Positions 1 to 11,500 of a stretch of DNA of 60,112 nt are shown in pieces. The DNA is from Nephromyces sp. MM_2019. Lineage: Eukaryota; Apicomplexa; Aconoidasida; Nephromycida. The notes under the pieces are model-generated. The model saw only the letters and a list, made by a program, of their open reading frames with translations, had not been told where the DNA came from and ran no database searches. The DNA lies in contig JADHZB010001904.1 in assembly GCA_015657535.1 (NCBI GenBank), positions 8,147 through 68,258 on the forward strand, read 5' to 3'. The first letter of the stretch is position 1; every line of letters begins with the position of its first letter. The translations under genes were made by a program, and so were the position numbers.

Positions 1-174
1 AGGAGGAAAAGAAGGGGGGAAGGAGAGGAAGTAGAAGAAGAAAGAGGATTGGAAAGAGCAGGCGAAGAAGCAGCAACAACAGAAGAAGAAAAGCTCCAAA
101 TCAAAAGAGAGAAAACAGGAGCTACAACTACAAATGCAAGGAACTTCGCGTATTTTACAGTAATTGAAAGCTAA
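1..174 (+). CDS. Possible partial 3' coding segment, Glu/Arg-rich
   Basis: Reading frame 1 is open from the window edge to a TAA at 172-174. It encodes about 57 residues that begin with basic and Glu-rich low-complexity sequence (EEVEEERGLERAGEEAATTE) and end FAYFTVIES. The same frame reopens immediately after the TAA and continues to a TAG at 310-312, giving a second protein-like stretch (LLLSLKEADFAADSESTLTD). Either the gene ends at 172, or a short intron removes the TAA, or this is a decayed frame. No homologue is recognised. The Glu-rich part could also be purine-rich simple sequence that stays open by chance. Confidence 0.3.
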   Translation, partial: RRKRRGEGEEVEEERGLERAGEEAATTEEEKLQIKREKTGATTTNARNFAYFTVIES

Positions 175-312
175 AAGGCTAATGGGCTACTGCTATCATT
201 AAAAGAAGCAGATTTTGCAGCTGATAGCGAATCCACATTAACAGATTCCGTTTCTACAGTATATAAACACATGAAAGATGGAAATTTTATCGTGTGTTGG
301 ACTTATCTCTAG

Positions 313-1051
313 TAGTTGATGAGCTTATCCCACTAGCTCCTCTTGAATTTGATGTTTCTCTGCGTATAAAACTTACGAAGATAAGACGAGTAGCTTCCTT
401 CTTTGTGTAGATGAAAGAGAAACTAGGCTTAGCTAGGAAAAAACCCAGCATATTCAAAGCTATACATTTGCTGCCTAGCTTTACGATTTTCAAGATTTCT
501 AGCCACAAGACAAGTAGTGGGTCATACTATATATCAAACCTAGGAAAGCCGTTACACCTTCACATTAGGTGAACTAGAACTTTGGTTTACTAGCTACCAA
601 GGTATATTCAACGTAGCTACATGCACAGCACATAAAGAAGGAAAAATTAGGTGAGTGCTTTGCTTATTCATTGTTTGTGTATTTATCCTTATTACTAGCT
701 CTACTTCTCATCTTTGGAAGTAGGAAGACTCGCAATCTACATGTATGTACGATGTTTTGCCATCTATTTTGGAGCAAATTCAGGAGCAATATGAGAGTTT
801 AGTCTAACATTTTGATATTTCTAGGTGGCACACAAAAATACTAGTCTTGGGAGAAACTTCAGGCTAGTGAGTTAGGAAACCTAGGCTTTGCTTGAAGAGA
901 AGCAAAAACAGAGCGATTCTCACGCAAACAGGTGCCATAGTTGCAGGGGATAATCAGTATGCACTCTAGTGATGCTTAAATTATTTCACACATAAAAGCT
1001 ATACACAGCAAAAGTTGGGCACAACAAGCACACCAACAGAGACTATACACG
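313..1051. other. Gene-free stretch, no firm feature
   Basis: Several short open segments occur between 313 and 650, but they can only be joined by assuming introns of 15-30 nt. That is unlike every intron in the firmly identified genes, so no gene is called. From 650 to 1050 only AT-rich non-coding sequence is seen. Confidence 0.4.
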
Positions 1052-1330
1052 GTGACACACACGCACAAACCAGCATACACACATACCTGCACACATAAAC
1101 ACTCACTGGATACACACACCAACACGCACACATACGCTGGATACATTCAACAACACACACACATACCAACACACACACATTGGATACACGCACCAACACA
1201 CACACACTCATTGGATACACATACCAACACACACACAGTCATGGATACACACACTAACACGCACTCACTAGATAAACATACTAACACGCACTCACTAGAT
1301 AAACACACTAACACGCACTCACTGTATACA
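1052..1330. repeat. CA-rich minisatellite with embedded 27-nt units
   Basis: The segment is an array of ACACAC runs interrupted by TTGGATACAC and TCACTAGATAAACA motifs. Near 1264-1321 the unit is 27 nt (CACTCACTAGATAAACAYAC plus TAACACG) and is repeated almost exactly. The reading frames that cross it are only translations of the repeat (Thr-His and Cys-Val runs), so no protein is called. Confidence 0.85.
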
Positions 1331-2419
1331 CTCGCCAAAAGACAGTAGCACACACGTTGAATACTCCTGCGATACGCAATCCACGGAACAAAAGCAGAGC
1401 AATTCTCCCCCACCAATAAAGCCTCCATATACTATTTCATAGTGGGCCACACATATCCCCCCAGTCTCACCACAAGCAGCAAAATGTTTGAGAACCGCAG
1501 TGAACGTATCAACTGCATATAACACACACCAACAATACTGCCCTTCAGTGTGAAACACAAGTAAAACTTGATAGAAACCATAAACTACACTCTAGAATTA
1601 TCTGATTCCTAGCTACGGAGGTGAGTATGTGTGTGTTAGTGTGCGTGTGGGTGTTAGTGTTTGTGTGTGTGTAACCTCGTTCAGGATGAAGTCTAGATAT
1701 GATAGTGTAACCCCCCAGATTAATTTGGTATTGGAAAAGTCCCGCGTTCAATGGATTTCCTCGTTATTTATCGTATAAAATAGTACTACGCACACACACA
1801 CACAGCGCCAGCTACGTGCCCCAGCTTTCCGGACTCTCTCCGGGTCAATTTGTGTGCACTACCGTCTCTCCAACCTGATGGTGACTGAAGTCAGTAGTAA
1901 TACGTGTGCTTCTTTTTTCTCTATTTTTCTGTTTTTTCTGTTTCTTTGGTGTGCTTCTTCTGTATGTTTCCATATTCCTATTTCCATCTACCTGTTTATA
2001 GTTAGTTCTATCTATCCGCTTCTATCTACCTGATTTTATCTACCTGTTTCCATCTGCCTGTTTCTATCTGTCTGCTTCGATCTGCTTCTATCTACCAAGA
2101 TTTGCCTGCGCACTTTTTTCAGGTGCATGTTCGCCACCTCCCACATGAAAGCTATTTTAGCAACCTCTTTGTAATGTGTGTTGCAAGGTTATCCAAGGGT
2201 CACACACAAGCATGCACACACTACACTAACTCACCCATTTTCTGCTTCGAAAGGTGCGTTGGATGAGACGCTCGACATTTTCTTTAAAGTGTGTGTGTTT
2301 CAAGGGTCTTGTGAGAAACATACTGCAATTCGTAAGTGACGAATTTTCTTTGGCAAAAAATTGTGTACAAAAGGGGATAAAGAGGGAGACTGCTTCTTCA
2401 ACTAGCCGCAAATCTGTGT

Positions 2420-2580
2420 GTGTTGATTTGCATCTGTGTGCGTGTGATGATTTCTATCTGTGTGCGTGTGATGATTTCCATCTGTGTGCATGTGATGAGA
2501 TGCATCTTGGTGTGTGCTGGTGATACGCATCGTGGTATATGTTGATGATGTGCATCTGTATGCCTCTTGATGGAGTGCAT
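2420..2580. repeat. Degenerate 24-nt tandem repeat
   Basis: Units resemble GATGATTTCTATCTGTGTGC plus GTGT. Three clear copies lie at about 2424-2500, with more divergent copies (TGATGAGATGCATC, GATGTGCATCTG, GGAGTGCATCTA) out to about 2580. In one + frame the clear copies encode an eight-residue repeat of the form LCACDDFY/LCACDDFH. Confidence 0.75.
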
Positions 2581-3875
2581 CTATGTGATACCAAAATCTT
2601 TGCTTTTTTTTGGAAATTCGCCTGTTTTTTCTTTGCTGAAGAAACTGTTTAGTTACTCTTCTTGCGTGTGTTAAAATTTGTACATTTAATTGTGTTTTGA
2701 TCTTTTAAGGATTTCAATATTTTTAATAAAAATCTTTAATGGAGGAGGATGTTGCTGTTTTCAGATGCCTTTTGTTGAGGTTTATGCAAGCTGAAATGCG
2801 TGAGTAATATGAAAGTTTCTACGTGGTGCATGTACACTAGAGTTACGTACTTTAGAGTTTTCTAGATCTTTCAAGTTTTTCATCATAAATTCATCTTTTG
2901 CTCAGCTTCATAACATCTTGTGGGAAGGATCGTGTGTGTGTGTGAAATTACGGGATAAAGAATTATTTTCTCTATTGAAACCACCAGTGTAGGGCTATTG
3001 CCATTTGAACTTTTTTTCTTCAGTTGTTTTGAATCTTTGTTATTATTAAGTTGTAGAACTGTGGTTTACTGAGTAGTATCGTGTGTTGCTGCTCAGTTTT
3101 GCTTTGTTGCTAGTGGTGAATAAAAAACTTTGGTAGGAGGAGTTTCTCGCGAGTATTTGATGCGAATGAAGGTGTTTTGGTATGTATATCTGGTGAGTGT
3201 ATGTGTATGCGTGTTAGTGTGTGTGTTGGTATGTGCTTATGTACATCTATGTGTGTGCCTTGGCGTGTATCTGTCTATATCTACGTGTGTGTTGGTGCGT
3301 ATTACAGGTGGCTTCTACTGCTTCCTGTATAGCTTGAAAGTTGATGATATAGTCCGGTTCCATACACAATTCATGCATTCATGAATGTGTGTGTGTGTTT
3401 CCTCGTGTTTTGTAGACGAATAATGTGTTGTACAATTGCATTGTCTTTGCTGAGGTTGGTTTGTTTATGTGTGCAGGTGACTTGGTGTAAATCTATGGAT
3501 TTTGTGTGTGTATGCTTTCTTTATATAGCTAATAGCATTATATTTAGCTCATGTTTGACATATGTGAAGTTATTGTGCTTGCTTTCTAGGCTAAAAAGCA
3601 TGATGGTGTGACTAAGGCGCTTTTTATGTAGGAAGCAATGGCATTTGTGGCGGTTAGGTAATATTTATATCTTTGGTTTGTCGTATACGAATACTCTGTA
3701 TATGTTGTGTTTTTATTCTTTACGGTTACTTTGCATTAATTTGCACACACTAAGATGGAAAAGAACATTTATGTGTGTGTGCGAAATCCTCATGTTCCCT
3801 CCACCCGATTTATGTGTTTTGTGTTTGTTTCTTTTTTTCGAGACTCACCTGTAACACACACGGGCAGACATGCAT

Positions 3876-3990
3876 GCACACACAAATACAAACACACACA
3901 AACACGCACACACAAATACAAACACACACAAACACGCACACACAAATACAAACACACACAAACACGCACACACAAATACAAACACACACA
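3876..3990. repeat. Four near-perfect copies of a 30-nt CA-rich repeat
   Basis: The unit AACACGCACACACAAATACA plus AACACACACA recurs with an exact 30-nt period at 3901, 3931 and 3961, with a partial first copy from 3876. Because the period is a multiple of three, both strands stay open in several frames. These frames are simple-sequence artefacts, not genes. Confidence 0.95.
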
Positions 3991-4542
3991 ACACACACAC
4001 ACTCACACAAACGTCTACAATGAGCGTTTTTTTTATAATTTGCAGTCTCTCGACTTAAATTGCTTCGCGTCTTTCTTCACACCTTGATATGCAAAAGAAA
4101 CCATTTTTTTTCCATCTGAATATTTCATAAAAAAAAGTGCCTTCATCTTCACCTCTTCTTCAATTTCTCTATGCAAAGAAATTAATTGAATTTCATCTTA
4201 TTTCCTCAATTCATCTGCTTCATGCTCTTATGAAGTGAGGAAAATGAAGAAACCACTTTTTTCTTGTTTTTTTCCCTCTTCATTAAGGGATTAATAGATT
4301 GAATTTTGATACGTGTGTGTATGGAATTTGACGTTTATATTCATCGCTAATATATAGGAAAAGCCCGATCTGTGAGACTACCGAGACAGGCTATAGAAAT
4401 TGGCGTTATACAAGAAATAGGTGGGTGCTTTTCGCCTCTAATTTTGCAGAGATACCAACTTTCTTCAAGCTTTTTCATACATTTTTCAGCGATTTCTTTG
4501 CTTTTGAGCTCTTCAATGATTTGCAATCTTTCCTTGTTGCAG

Positions 4543-4922
4543 ACTGAGCGAGTTGATTGCCTTAAGCGGATGGATGTGGAGATTCACAAGATAGTGTGTA
4601 TGTGTGTGGAATGAGCTTTATTCTTTGTACTTTTCCTTCAGCGTTCACAAATGCCGCGAGATTTTCGGGGTTACCATTTGCTAGACCTTTTTATTTGAGA
4701 TTAATGTGGCGATGTGTGTGTATGTGCGTGGCGTGCCTCCTCTATTCTATTCTTTCATTTCCTTCTTCTGTTATTTGTTACCCAGGGCGTGATGCTATTA
4801 ATAGGACAGCTAGTACGCTAATCATTGTTTCTGGAGTAGTTGATCTGAAACCCAAAATTGCTCGCCTAAATTTAGAGATTTCTCACGAGTATACATATTC
4901 TGAAGATATCTTTTTAGAATGA
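4543..4922 (+). CDS. Two candidate 3' exons of an unidentified gene
   Basis: Exon 4543-4597 follows the acceptor TTGTTGCAG and encodes TERVDCLKRMDVEIHKIV. It can end at a GTATGT donor (4598), leaving phase 1. Exon 4786-4922 follows TTTGTTACCCAG and, in the matching phase, encodes RDAINRTASTLIIVSGVVDL through SEDIFLE to a TGA at 4920-4922. The phases agree, codon use is balanced, and the residues are not simple sequence, so I take this as the C-terminal part of a real plus-strand gene. The 5' part is not resolved, although a frame at about 4352-4420 could precede it. No family is recognised. Confidence 0.4.
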
Positions 4923-5673
4923 ATAGCTATTCCGAATACCCACCTCCATAGCTGTTCCAGGACAATGCTCCGAGGCATGAATCGCTCAAAATCCACATAT
5001 AGCGTGCACGCTTGATTCCCTGAAATGTGTGTTCAAACCATATTAATACATTGCTATGAAGAGATTCGAAAAGTTGACAGAAACAAGGATTAGACCATTA
5101 TGATATCAACGTGATTACTATACTTGTATAGCCAAGGAAAGGTATAAGATTTATAGCGGTAAAGCAATCAGAATCTCTAGAGCTGTTATGTGTGTGTGCG
5201 CGTTTTTGGTTTGATATATGTAAAAGTGTTTTTTCTGAATATTATATATGCATATATAGGTGTGTGTGTGTGTATTATATGTGTATATACTTTTTGTGTG
5301 TTTTATGAGTGTATTTTATATGGACTATATATCTATACAGGCATGCGTGCGTCTGGGTATAGTATATATATTCGTTTTAATACTATATATAGGTAATTTC
5401 TGCCCGTTTGGGTGCATTTATGATATATTTTCTGGTTTAGACACTTCTGTATATAGATAATGTCTGCCTGTCTGTCTGCCTGCCTTTGTGTGTGTATTTT
5501 ACCATCGCGTCAGCAAGCAAGTATTCAGTAGGATTTTTGGATGCCTGCATACTGTTGCTTTCATTTCTTTCCCTTGAGAAAGAAACGCCCACCATTTTTT
5601 GAGCTCTTATCGATGATTGTATTCTTCCCTATACATTTATCGAATAACCAGATGATAAGCTCAGGATTAACAG

Positions 5674-5740
5674 GTTTTTGCATTCATTGAAGAAGTCGAT
5701 TGAAGATACTGATACTAGCGTGCTCAAACGTAGTGAATAG
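5674..5740 (+). CDS. Candidate terminal exon, unidentified
   Basis: After the acceptor GGATTAACAG, one base completes a codon and the frame then reads FLHSLKKSIEDTDTSVLKRS E to a TAG at 5738-5740. The composition is charged and balanced, unlike the surrounding T/G-rich sequence, which argues for a coding exon. No upstream exon with a matching donor was identified. Longer frames on the opposite strand across 5629-5998 are Cys/Phe/Tyr-rich and look like non-coding shadows. Confidence 0.3.
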
Positions 5741-6395
5741 GCAAAGAGCGTGGAGTACTGAAACTGGGAGATGTGCATAAAACGCTTTAGCAGTGTATAC
5801 GCATTGGTAGTGCTTTTTACTTCTTTTTCTCCTATTATGCGCAAGCCTTTCTGCTTTAACTATATATGAGCAACGTATGAAGTACAAAAGTCGATAGTAC
5901 TCCTTATTTAAACTAAGCACTGAGTTTTTTTGAAGGGACCATGCACACACACAGCCTTCTTCAAAACAACGCGCACACACATTGAAAAAATAAAGCATGA
6001 AGATGTCAAAATATATCCAGATAGTTAAGAATTAGGTATCTTTTACTTTTTACTAAAGTACTTTAAATATATGCGTGATGAAAAAGTTGTTTTAGGGTTG
6101 CTGCTGTTGAGTGGAAGAATCGGATATCTTAGGGAAGTATCAGCAGCATGGTATATATATATCTGATGTGAAGAGTGTGGAATACTCTTTCCATTTTGCA
6201 GCATCTTGATGTGTATCATTGCTGCTTATTTAAATTTTTTTGTTAGGTGGAAAATTTTTCATTTTTTTGGTCTGTGACATCGCATTTTTCTGTTCAACTC
6301 GCTCTTTGAATGTGTCTGAGTGTTTTTCATAGAGGGAATAGTTGATAAAAAGAATGTGTATATTCCAGTCTACTTGAGGAAAGCATATTTATGAG

Positions 6396-6468
6396 AAGAA
6401 CTCGCGTTTTTCTGTGCAAAATATAAGGAGATTGATGCAGCCATGCTGCAATTCCGTATGTATATGTG
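6396..6468 (+). CDS. Candidate internal exon, unidentified
   Basis: The segment lies between an AG (6394-6395) and a GTAACC donor (6469). It encodes ELAFFCAKYKEIDAAMLQFR plus MYM in a single balanced frame. The acceptor lacks a strong pyrimidine tract, so the exact start is uncertain. It may belong to the same plus-strand gene as the candidate exon at 7034, but the intermediate exon is not fixed. No family is recognised. Confidence 0.3.
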
Positions 6469-7033
6469 GTAACCAAGCGAAAGAAAAGGAAAGAAAGAGA
6501 GAGATAGAGAGAGTGAGTGAGCGCAACAGCAGAGAGCGATATAATCTTTTGTGTGACATCGGAAAATTTTGGAAGTTTTTTTTTGTAGAGTACTAGACCT
6601 TCATATTGTATTTAATTAATGAGTTAGTTCTGCTGATGAGCAGTTTTGTGAGAATGTGTGTGCGGAAGAGAGCCCTCTTTTTGTGGGTGTCTCTTTGTGT
6701 CTTAGTTCTTCCTGGCCTGCTATGTTTTATAGTAACATCAAATGGATGCCACTAGTTTTTAAATGCCACGATAATCGCTTGTGCGTGTGGACTTATTGGA
6801 TTGTGGTGAATACCAAAGTGATTGCACGGTTGCTGAAAATCAACCCATTTCGCGATCGTGATGTACACGGTAGGTACTCTTCCTACAAAATTATTCGCGC
6901 GTAACATTAAATGAGTAATGATAGTTTTGAATATAATGAGCAGGAATGTGCCTGAAACTTTGCTTTTTGCTTTGTAATGGCTTATTGCACTTGTTTGATA
7001 TGTTACCTTTATACCCTCTTTTCTTACTCTTAG

Positions 7034-7099
7034 GGCTTCGATTTTGTTGCTTTGGGAGTGATTCGTGACTCGCGGGGGAATTATCTTCCTCTTTGTTGA
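7034..7099 (+). CDS. Candidate terminal exon, unidentified
   Basis: A strong acceptor (TTCTTACTCTTAG) precedes a frame reading GFDFVALGVIRDSRGNYLPL C and ending at a TGA (7097-7099). A candidate upstream exon ends at a GTAGGT donor near 6870 (residues before it: KVIARLLKINPFRDRDVH). However, its phase does not match this frame, so the assembly is unproven. The gene would converge with the minus-strand frame at 7490-7816. Confidence 0.25.
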   Translation, partial: GFDFVALGVIRDSRGNYLPLC

Positions 7100-7489
7100 T
7101 ATATTCGCTTTTTTTCGTTGCTCTCCATTATCTAGAAACCGCAGTTCGTCAGGTTGCTGTTATGTCTTGCAGACATATGTGCGTGCAGGTTTAGGCTGAA
7201 ACTGTGCACGATATTATTGTAGCATTTTGTGTCAATTTCATTTTTTTATGCAGATTCATTGTGGAATCTCTAACGTTCAGCGTGATGAAACTAAAACTAG
7301 CGCCCTACATGACGTATTGATTCTCTTCACTCGGATTGAAGGCTGTCAAAAAAGTTGTTGCTATGCGTTTGATTTTTTATACGGATAGAGAATCTATGGC
7401 GGCGCTGGAGAAATAAAGGCGCAGGATGTAGAAATTTATGCGATATTTTGATCTCATTAATATCTGACTAGCAAAGTGTTGAGGTAAGG

Positions 7490-7816
7490 CTACGCGTTTG
7501 GGTCTATCCAGTTGATTTTTTTTTGTGGAGTGATTGTAGGCACCTTTGTGTGTGTAAGCATATACCCATTATTCTGGCGCAATACCCTGTATAGAAGGTA
7601 CTCCTGGGCTCGTCCTTTCATATCATAGTACCTTATAGATGTACGCACCTTTGAAGAAAATCGTAAATTCGTTCGTGTTATGTGGGCCGCATCATAAGCC
7701 TGGACATCACTTGTCTCCTGTGTCACCCCTTCCCCAGTTATTGATGAGAGTGATGCACTTAGAGAGGTTTTTATCCTTTCTACTTGGAATCTTCTACTCT
7801 TGTAGTTATTCAACAT
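7490..7816 (-). CDS. Uncharacterised 108-codon reading frame
   Basis: A real ATG (complement of 7814-7816) opens a 108-residue frame ending in TAG. The protein is basic and hydrophilic, with stretches such as TSIRYYDMKGRAQEYLLYRV and PTITPQKKINWIDPNA, and has balanced codon composition. Two GT sites inside the frame could be donors, so the true exon may be shorter. Another coding-like stretch lies just upstream on this strand (ATG at complement of about 7958, reading MKALHKQLREKEESGASNRR, followed by GTGAGT), which could be a first exon. It lies about 270 nt downstream of the stop of the next minus-strand gene. No family is recognised. Confidence 0.4.
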   Translation of the reverse strand: MLNNYKSRRFQVERIKTSLSASLSSITGEGVTQETSDVQAYDAAHITRTNLRFSSKVRTSIRYYDMKGRAQEYLLYRVLRQNNGYMLTHTKVPTITPQKKINWIDPNA

Positions 7817-8084
7817 ATGCGCTCTCTCTCTGGTCGAGTTGCATGTTTTTTAAGATAATTTCTGTCCTGGAGGCATCTTTAACGTTTCGACGACTCACTG
7901 CGTCTATTGGAGGCTCCGCTTTCCTCTTTTTCACGCAGCTGTTTATGCAAGGCCTTCATGATACGTGGTGCTTAATCTATAGAGACTCATTTCTAATAAA
8001 ACAGCATTAGGATGTCGCGGTGTTTAATATCCTAGTGTCTTCGCCGCATTACCATGTAGAACAAAGCAAATATAGTGTGAACAG

Positions 8085-8572
8085 TTAGCCAGAGATTCCT
8101 TGGATAAATTGGTTGCAGAATCGAGCTCTATCCTTTTCCATTTTGGCAAGAACATCTTCCAGCTCCAAAGTTTCTATGCTTTCCATGTCACCAGTGGTGT
8201 GAAGCGCGGAGAAGTTCAAACACAAGTTCATCTTTTGTTAAGGTTAAAAAGGTTGCTTACATTCTTTGTTTAGAGCTTAAGATGTCGCGTTTTAGAAAGG
8301 AAGGCACAAGGGGCTACGAGCTCATGTAAATGCTCGTGTGAATTGAAGTGTTCAACTTGCTGAATCAGCGTGGGTTTTTACTGCGGCAGCGAAAAGCGAT
8401 TTAGGCCAAAGTATCATTTCCTGTGCGATTTCCTTTGCTGTCAGCTCCTTTAAGCTCGCTATTACCTTTGTGAACTTGCCAGGGGAAGTAGTTTCCTTCA
8501 CTTTTGTTATTGAGCTATACATAGGCTCCAGAAATGGCGCTGCTGAGGAGGTTATAATAGAATTAAAGAATG
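8085..8572 (-). CDS. C-terminal two exons of an unidentified conserved-looking gene
   Basis: The exon at complement 8572-8382 follows an ACTACAG acceptor and encodes 63 codons, including FLEPMYSSITKVKETTSPGK and LKELTAKEIAQEMILWPKSL. It ends at a GTAAAA donor in phase 0. The last exon, complement 8231-8085, starts after AACAAAAG in phase 0. It encodes 48 residues, including GDMESIETLELEDVLAKMEK, DRARFCNQFIQGISG, then TAA (8085-8087). Phases match, and the composition (many Glu, Lys, Leu and Asp codons) is clearly protein-coding against a T/G-rich opposite strand. The C-terminus looks helical. The first exon seen begins in phase 1, so at least one more exon lies to the right and is not located. 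I do not recognise the family. Confidence 0.6.
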
Positions 8573-11500
8573 CTGTAGTGCATTTACCCCAACCCCGCCC
8601 GTAGCAGTGGATGGCTTGTTATCCACGATTAATTCGCAGCGATTTGTGAACATATCAGTGCTTGACACCGTTTACAACTGCAGGTGCAAAAAAATACTTA
8701 TCCGAGGATTTGTGCTATTGTGCACCACTGCTTCAATACAAGTTAATCATATATGTAGCTGCGCGATAAAATTGTGTGCGTGGTAGAAAAAAATACACCC
8801 GCATGTAATGGATATATTCTATTTATATTATGGTTTAGCAGGTTATTTTCGCCACTGTGTGTACAGTATTTTTGTCCCCTTTTCTAAAGGTTAAACCTCA
8901 CTATTTGTACCTTTTTCGGCATGATATGCTATTCCTATGTATGTGCTAAAATTTTTGTCTTAAATATGCAAAAATGAGTGTTTCTGGGCGTGGATTTAAT
9001 TCACATATGCCTTCGCTTCAATTTTGGTTAGTATTACTAGCAAATGTACCAAGCGGCCGCTGATTATCATCTTGGTATCAGGGTATCTCAAGTTATTAAT
9101 GCATTTGCTATGGCATTACTATGAGTATGGCGTTGGCACTCTGTTCCTCGGATTGCATTGTCAGCCGCAATGTTTTTGAGAGCAGCCCATGTGCGCAATC
9201 CCTGCTTTTACTGTTAATCTATGAATATATTTTTTTCGCTGCTATCCATTGTCGGTTGTATATCAGTTACTGGTACTGCATGCTTTTTTTTCAGTACAAT
9301 TGTTTCATTCCGCGTGTTATCGTTCGGCGTACCAATTTTTTGATGCTTCTGTTGGGGGCTTTTACAATAGTTTATGGAGTGCTATCATTATATATAGTAT
9401 ATTTATATTACTAATACCGACCGGTATTTTCATTGCATGTCTTGCACCCCTCATATTAAATGTTAGCGACTTATTCTGTTTCCCACCCGCCTTCCTGCGG
9501 GAGCAGTTCATGAGTTTTAACTTGTGACTGTTGTGGTTAGGAGCAACCCACGAGAAAAGTCGTAGTTGTACGTGGAGTTGTTGGTGTACACGAACCTTCG
9601 CACGTAGTGATTGGGGTGCTATCTGGTATCGCGCGCGCTTACTTTCATAATTCACCCATAGATTGTCGAACCCGAAACGGATGATAGAGTGGAAATTATG
9701 CTGGGACATAAGTTCATGCTTTTTGCAGTCGTTGCCGAACTACTATCCCACGTTGCTTTATGGTAGTGTTTATCAGCATAGAAAGCGCGATTTGCGGTTT
9801 AAAATGAGAAGAGCGCGCAATTCTACGAGTATAAGTCAGAAAGCGCACAGCTTTGAGATTCCCCTTGGGAAAGCGCACAATTTTACAAGTAGAAGTTTTG
9901 AAGTGGTTACGCGCCTACTGATTCTTTGCAAGTCTTGTTTCTGAACTCGTGTGAGGGAGTAGCGTAAAAGTTTTTTTAAGGGTTGGCACTTTGAACCGTC
10001 TATTGATCGCGTGTGGTGGTGCCGGCTCCCACCCGATCTCCGCGTTGGGTAGCATTCGATGTGGGACGAGGCCGTATCCTTTAGGCCCTCGTAGCGAGCA
10101 CGATTTTGAGCGTATTTATTCGCACCCCCGCAGCTTTTTGGCATATCCCTAATCCATAAAGTGCTGCTTTTGTACGCTGTGCAACATGCGTTTATGGTAC
10201 ATTCATACCCAGCATGTATCCACTGTATTTTACGGAGGTGGCGCTGCCTTCCAAAAGTATAACCCCACTATAATTCTCCCTATGCGTGCACTTCCGCCCG
10301 CATGGGCTGCTTCTGTGCATAACTTGGTTCATGTTCGTGTATATTTTTTTTTTATTCATAAAGTCGCAACTTTCATGAAAAACTCGATTCCATGAGTACG
10401 CGCACTGATACTGCTAGAAATGTTGCGTTTTTTAGTAGAGGAGGAGCAAGTATTTGCTGTGGTTTAGATATCGCTCGCTTGGCGCACTGTTAAATATTTA
10501 TGTGGTGCGAAAGAATTGTGTTTGGAAAACGTTCTGCGGCCATATTTCGGTACCTACATGCCTGCATGACCTTGAAATATAGCTTGAGATAATATGTTTG
10601 TTTTGAAAATGCGTCTTTCTTTGTCGATTTAATAGGTATAAACCAGAGTTCGAGAAATCTTCATAAACCAAGGTCTAAGTTTTCCACGTTTGGGTATTTT
10701 AATGTGTAAGGCTATTCTTACTTTCGAGCGCCAAGGCATGTACAAATGATCCTAACTTCTAAACTCAAAGATCTACCAATCTCTTGTCAAGAAGCCCTGT
10801 ACCGCCGTCGGATGTGCTCGTGCAAAAACCTACTTCTCTTTTTTGTATATCGTGATTAACAGCTATCTTAAGTAGATGCGCTCCATGGGAAGCCTAGACC
10901 CCTTCATGCTGATGTCTCAAAAAGCATGCCTAGATATGAATTGCAAGCGGTTTTATTAGAACCTACGCTGAGGGCAACACTCTCGTATATGGTAATGAGA
11001 TATCGCTATGGCGTTACTGAGGATCATTGTACGGCGTTTGACTACAGGCGATGCACACGCGCACCGGCACAGACTCGCGGACACTGTTGCAGCAGTTAAG
11101 GCATAACTTTTGATACAGTTTATCCCTATAACAAATAATTAGGAAAGACACGAAGACTCGCGCGCCGATCGAAGTGCGGAATGTCTGCATGTAATGCAGT
11201 CATGAATTCCCAAGAAAAACGTTGAAGGAATTATAGCGTATCGAAGTTATTCATGAAAAGTATGCATGTCTACATCTCGATACGTGCAGATGAACCTAGA
11301 TCATTACATTGCGCATGGACCAACACACCACTTGCTTAACTTGCCTCAATGAGCTCTGCGCGAAATCCCTTGTGGCATCTCCATAAATACGCTAGCTATA
11401 CTTGGTGTCCACACACACATTTTCTCTGATTCTCCTGGTCTTGGTTTCAACACCGCTTACCTTGTAATTTCTTCGCGCACACACATCCCCACGCGCGTAA

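Larger units (their letters stand above)
1331..4542. other. Mostly non-coding, T/G-rich, with two tandem arrays
   Basis: The + strand turns T/G-rich from about 1900 onward, as in introns of the plus-strand genes. A frame open at 2254-2523 includes protein-like parts (about 2254-2330, with a GTAAGT donor context at 2331) but runs into the 24-nt repeat. A second candidate exon lies at about 4352-4420, between an AG and a GTGGGT, in a frame containing TTETGYRNWRYTRNR; it could precede the exon at 4543. No gene can be completed here. Confidence 0.4.

Noticed and set aside
172..174. TAA stop-codon reassignment as an explanation for the frame continuing past 172
   Set aside because: RPT3 and the 8085-8572 gene end at TAA exactly where their proteins should end or plausibly end, so TAA works as a stop in this genome.
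258..660. A chain of coding-like fragments joined by introns of 15-30 nt
   Set aside because: All introns in the firmly identified RPT3 and SAC3-family genes are at least 150 nt. With free choice of GT and AG sites in AT-rich DNA, such chains are easy to build by chance.
3755..4087. Long His/Thr-rich frames on both strands over CA-repeat DNA
   Set aside because: They are translations of a perfect 30-nt CA-rich repeat whose length is a multiple of three. Equivalent frames occur on both strands and in several phases.
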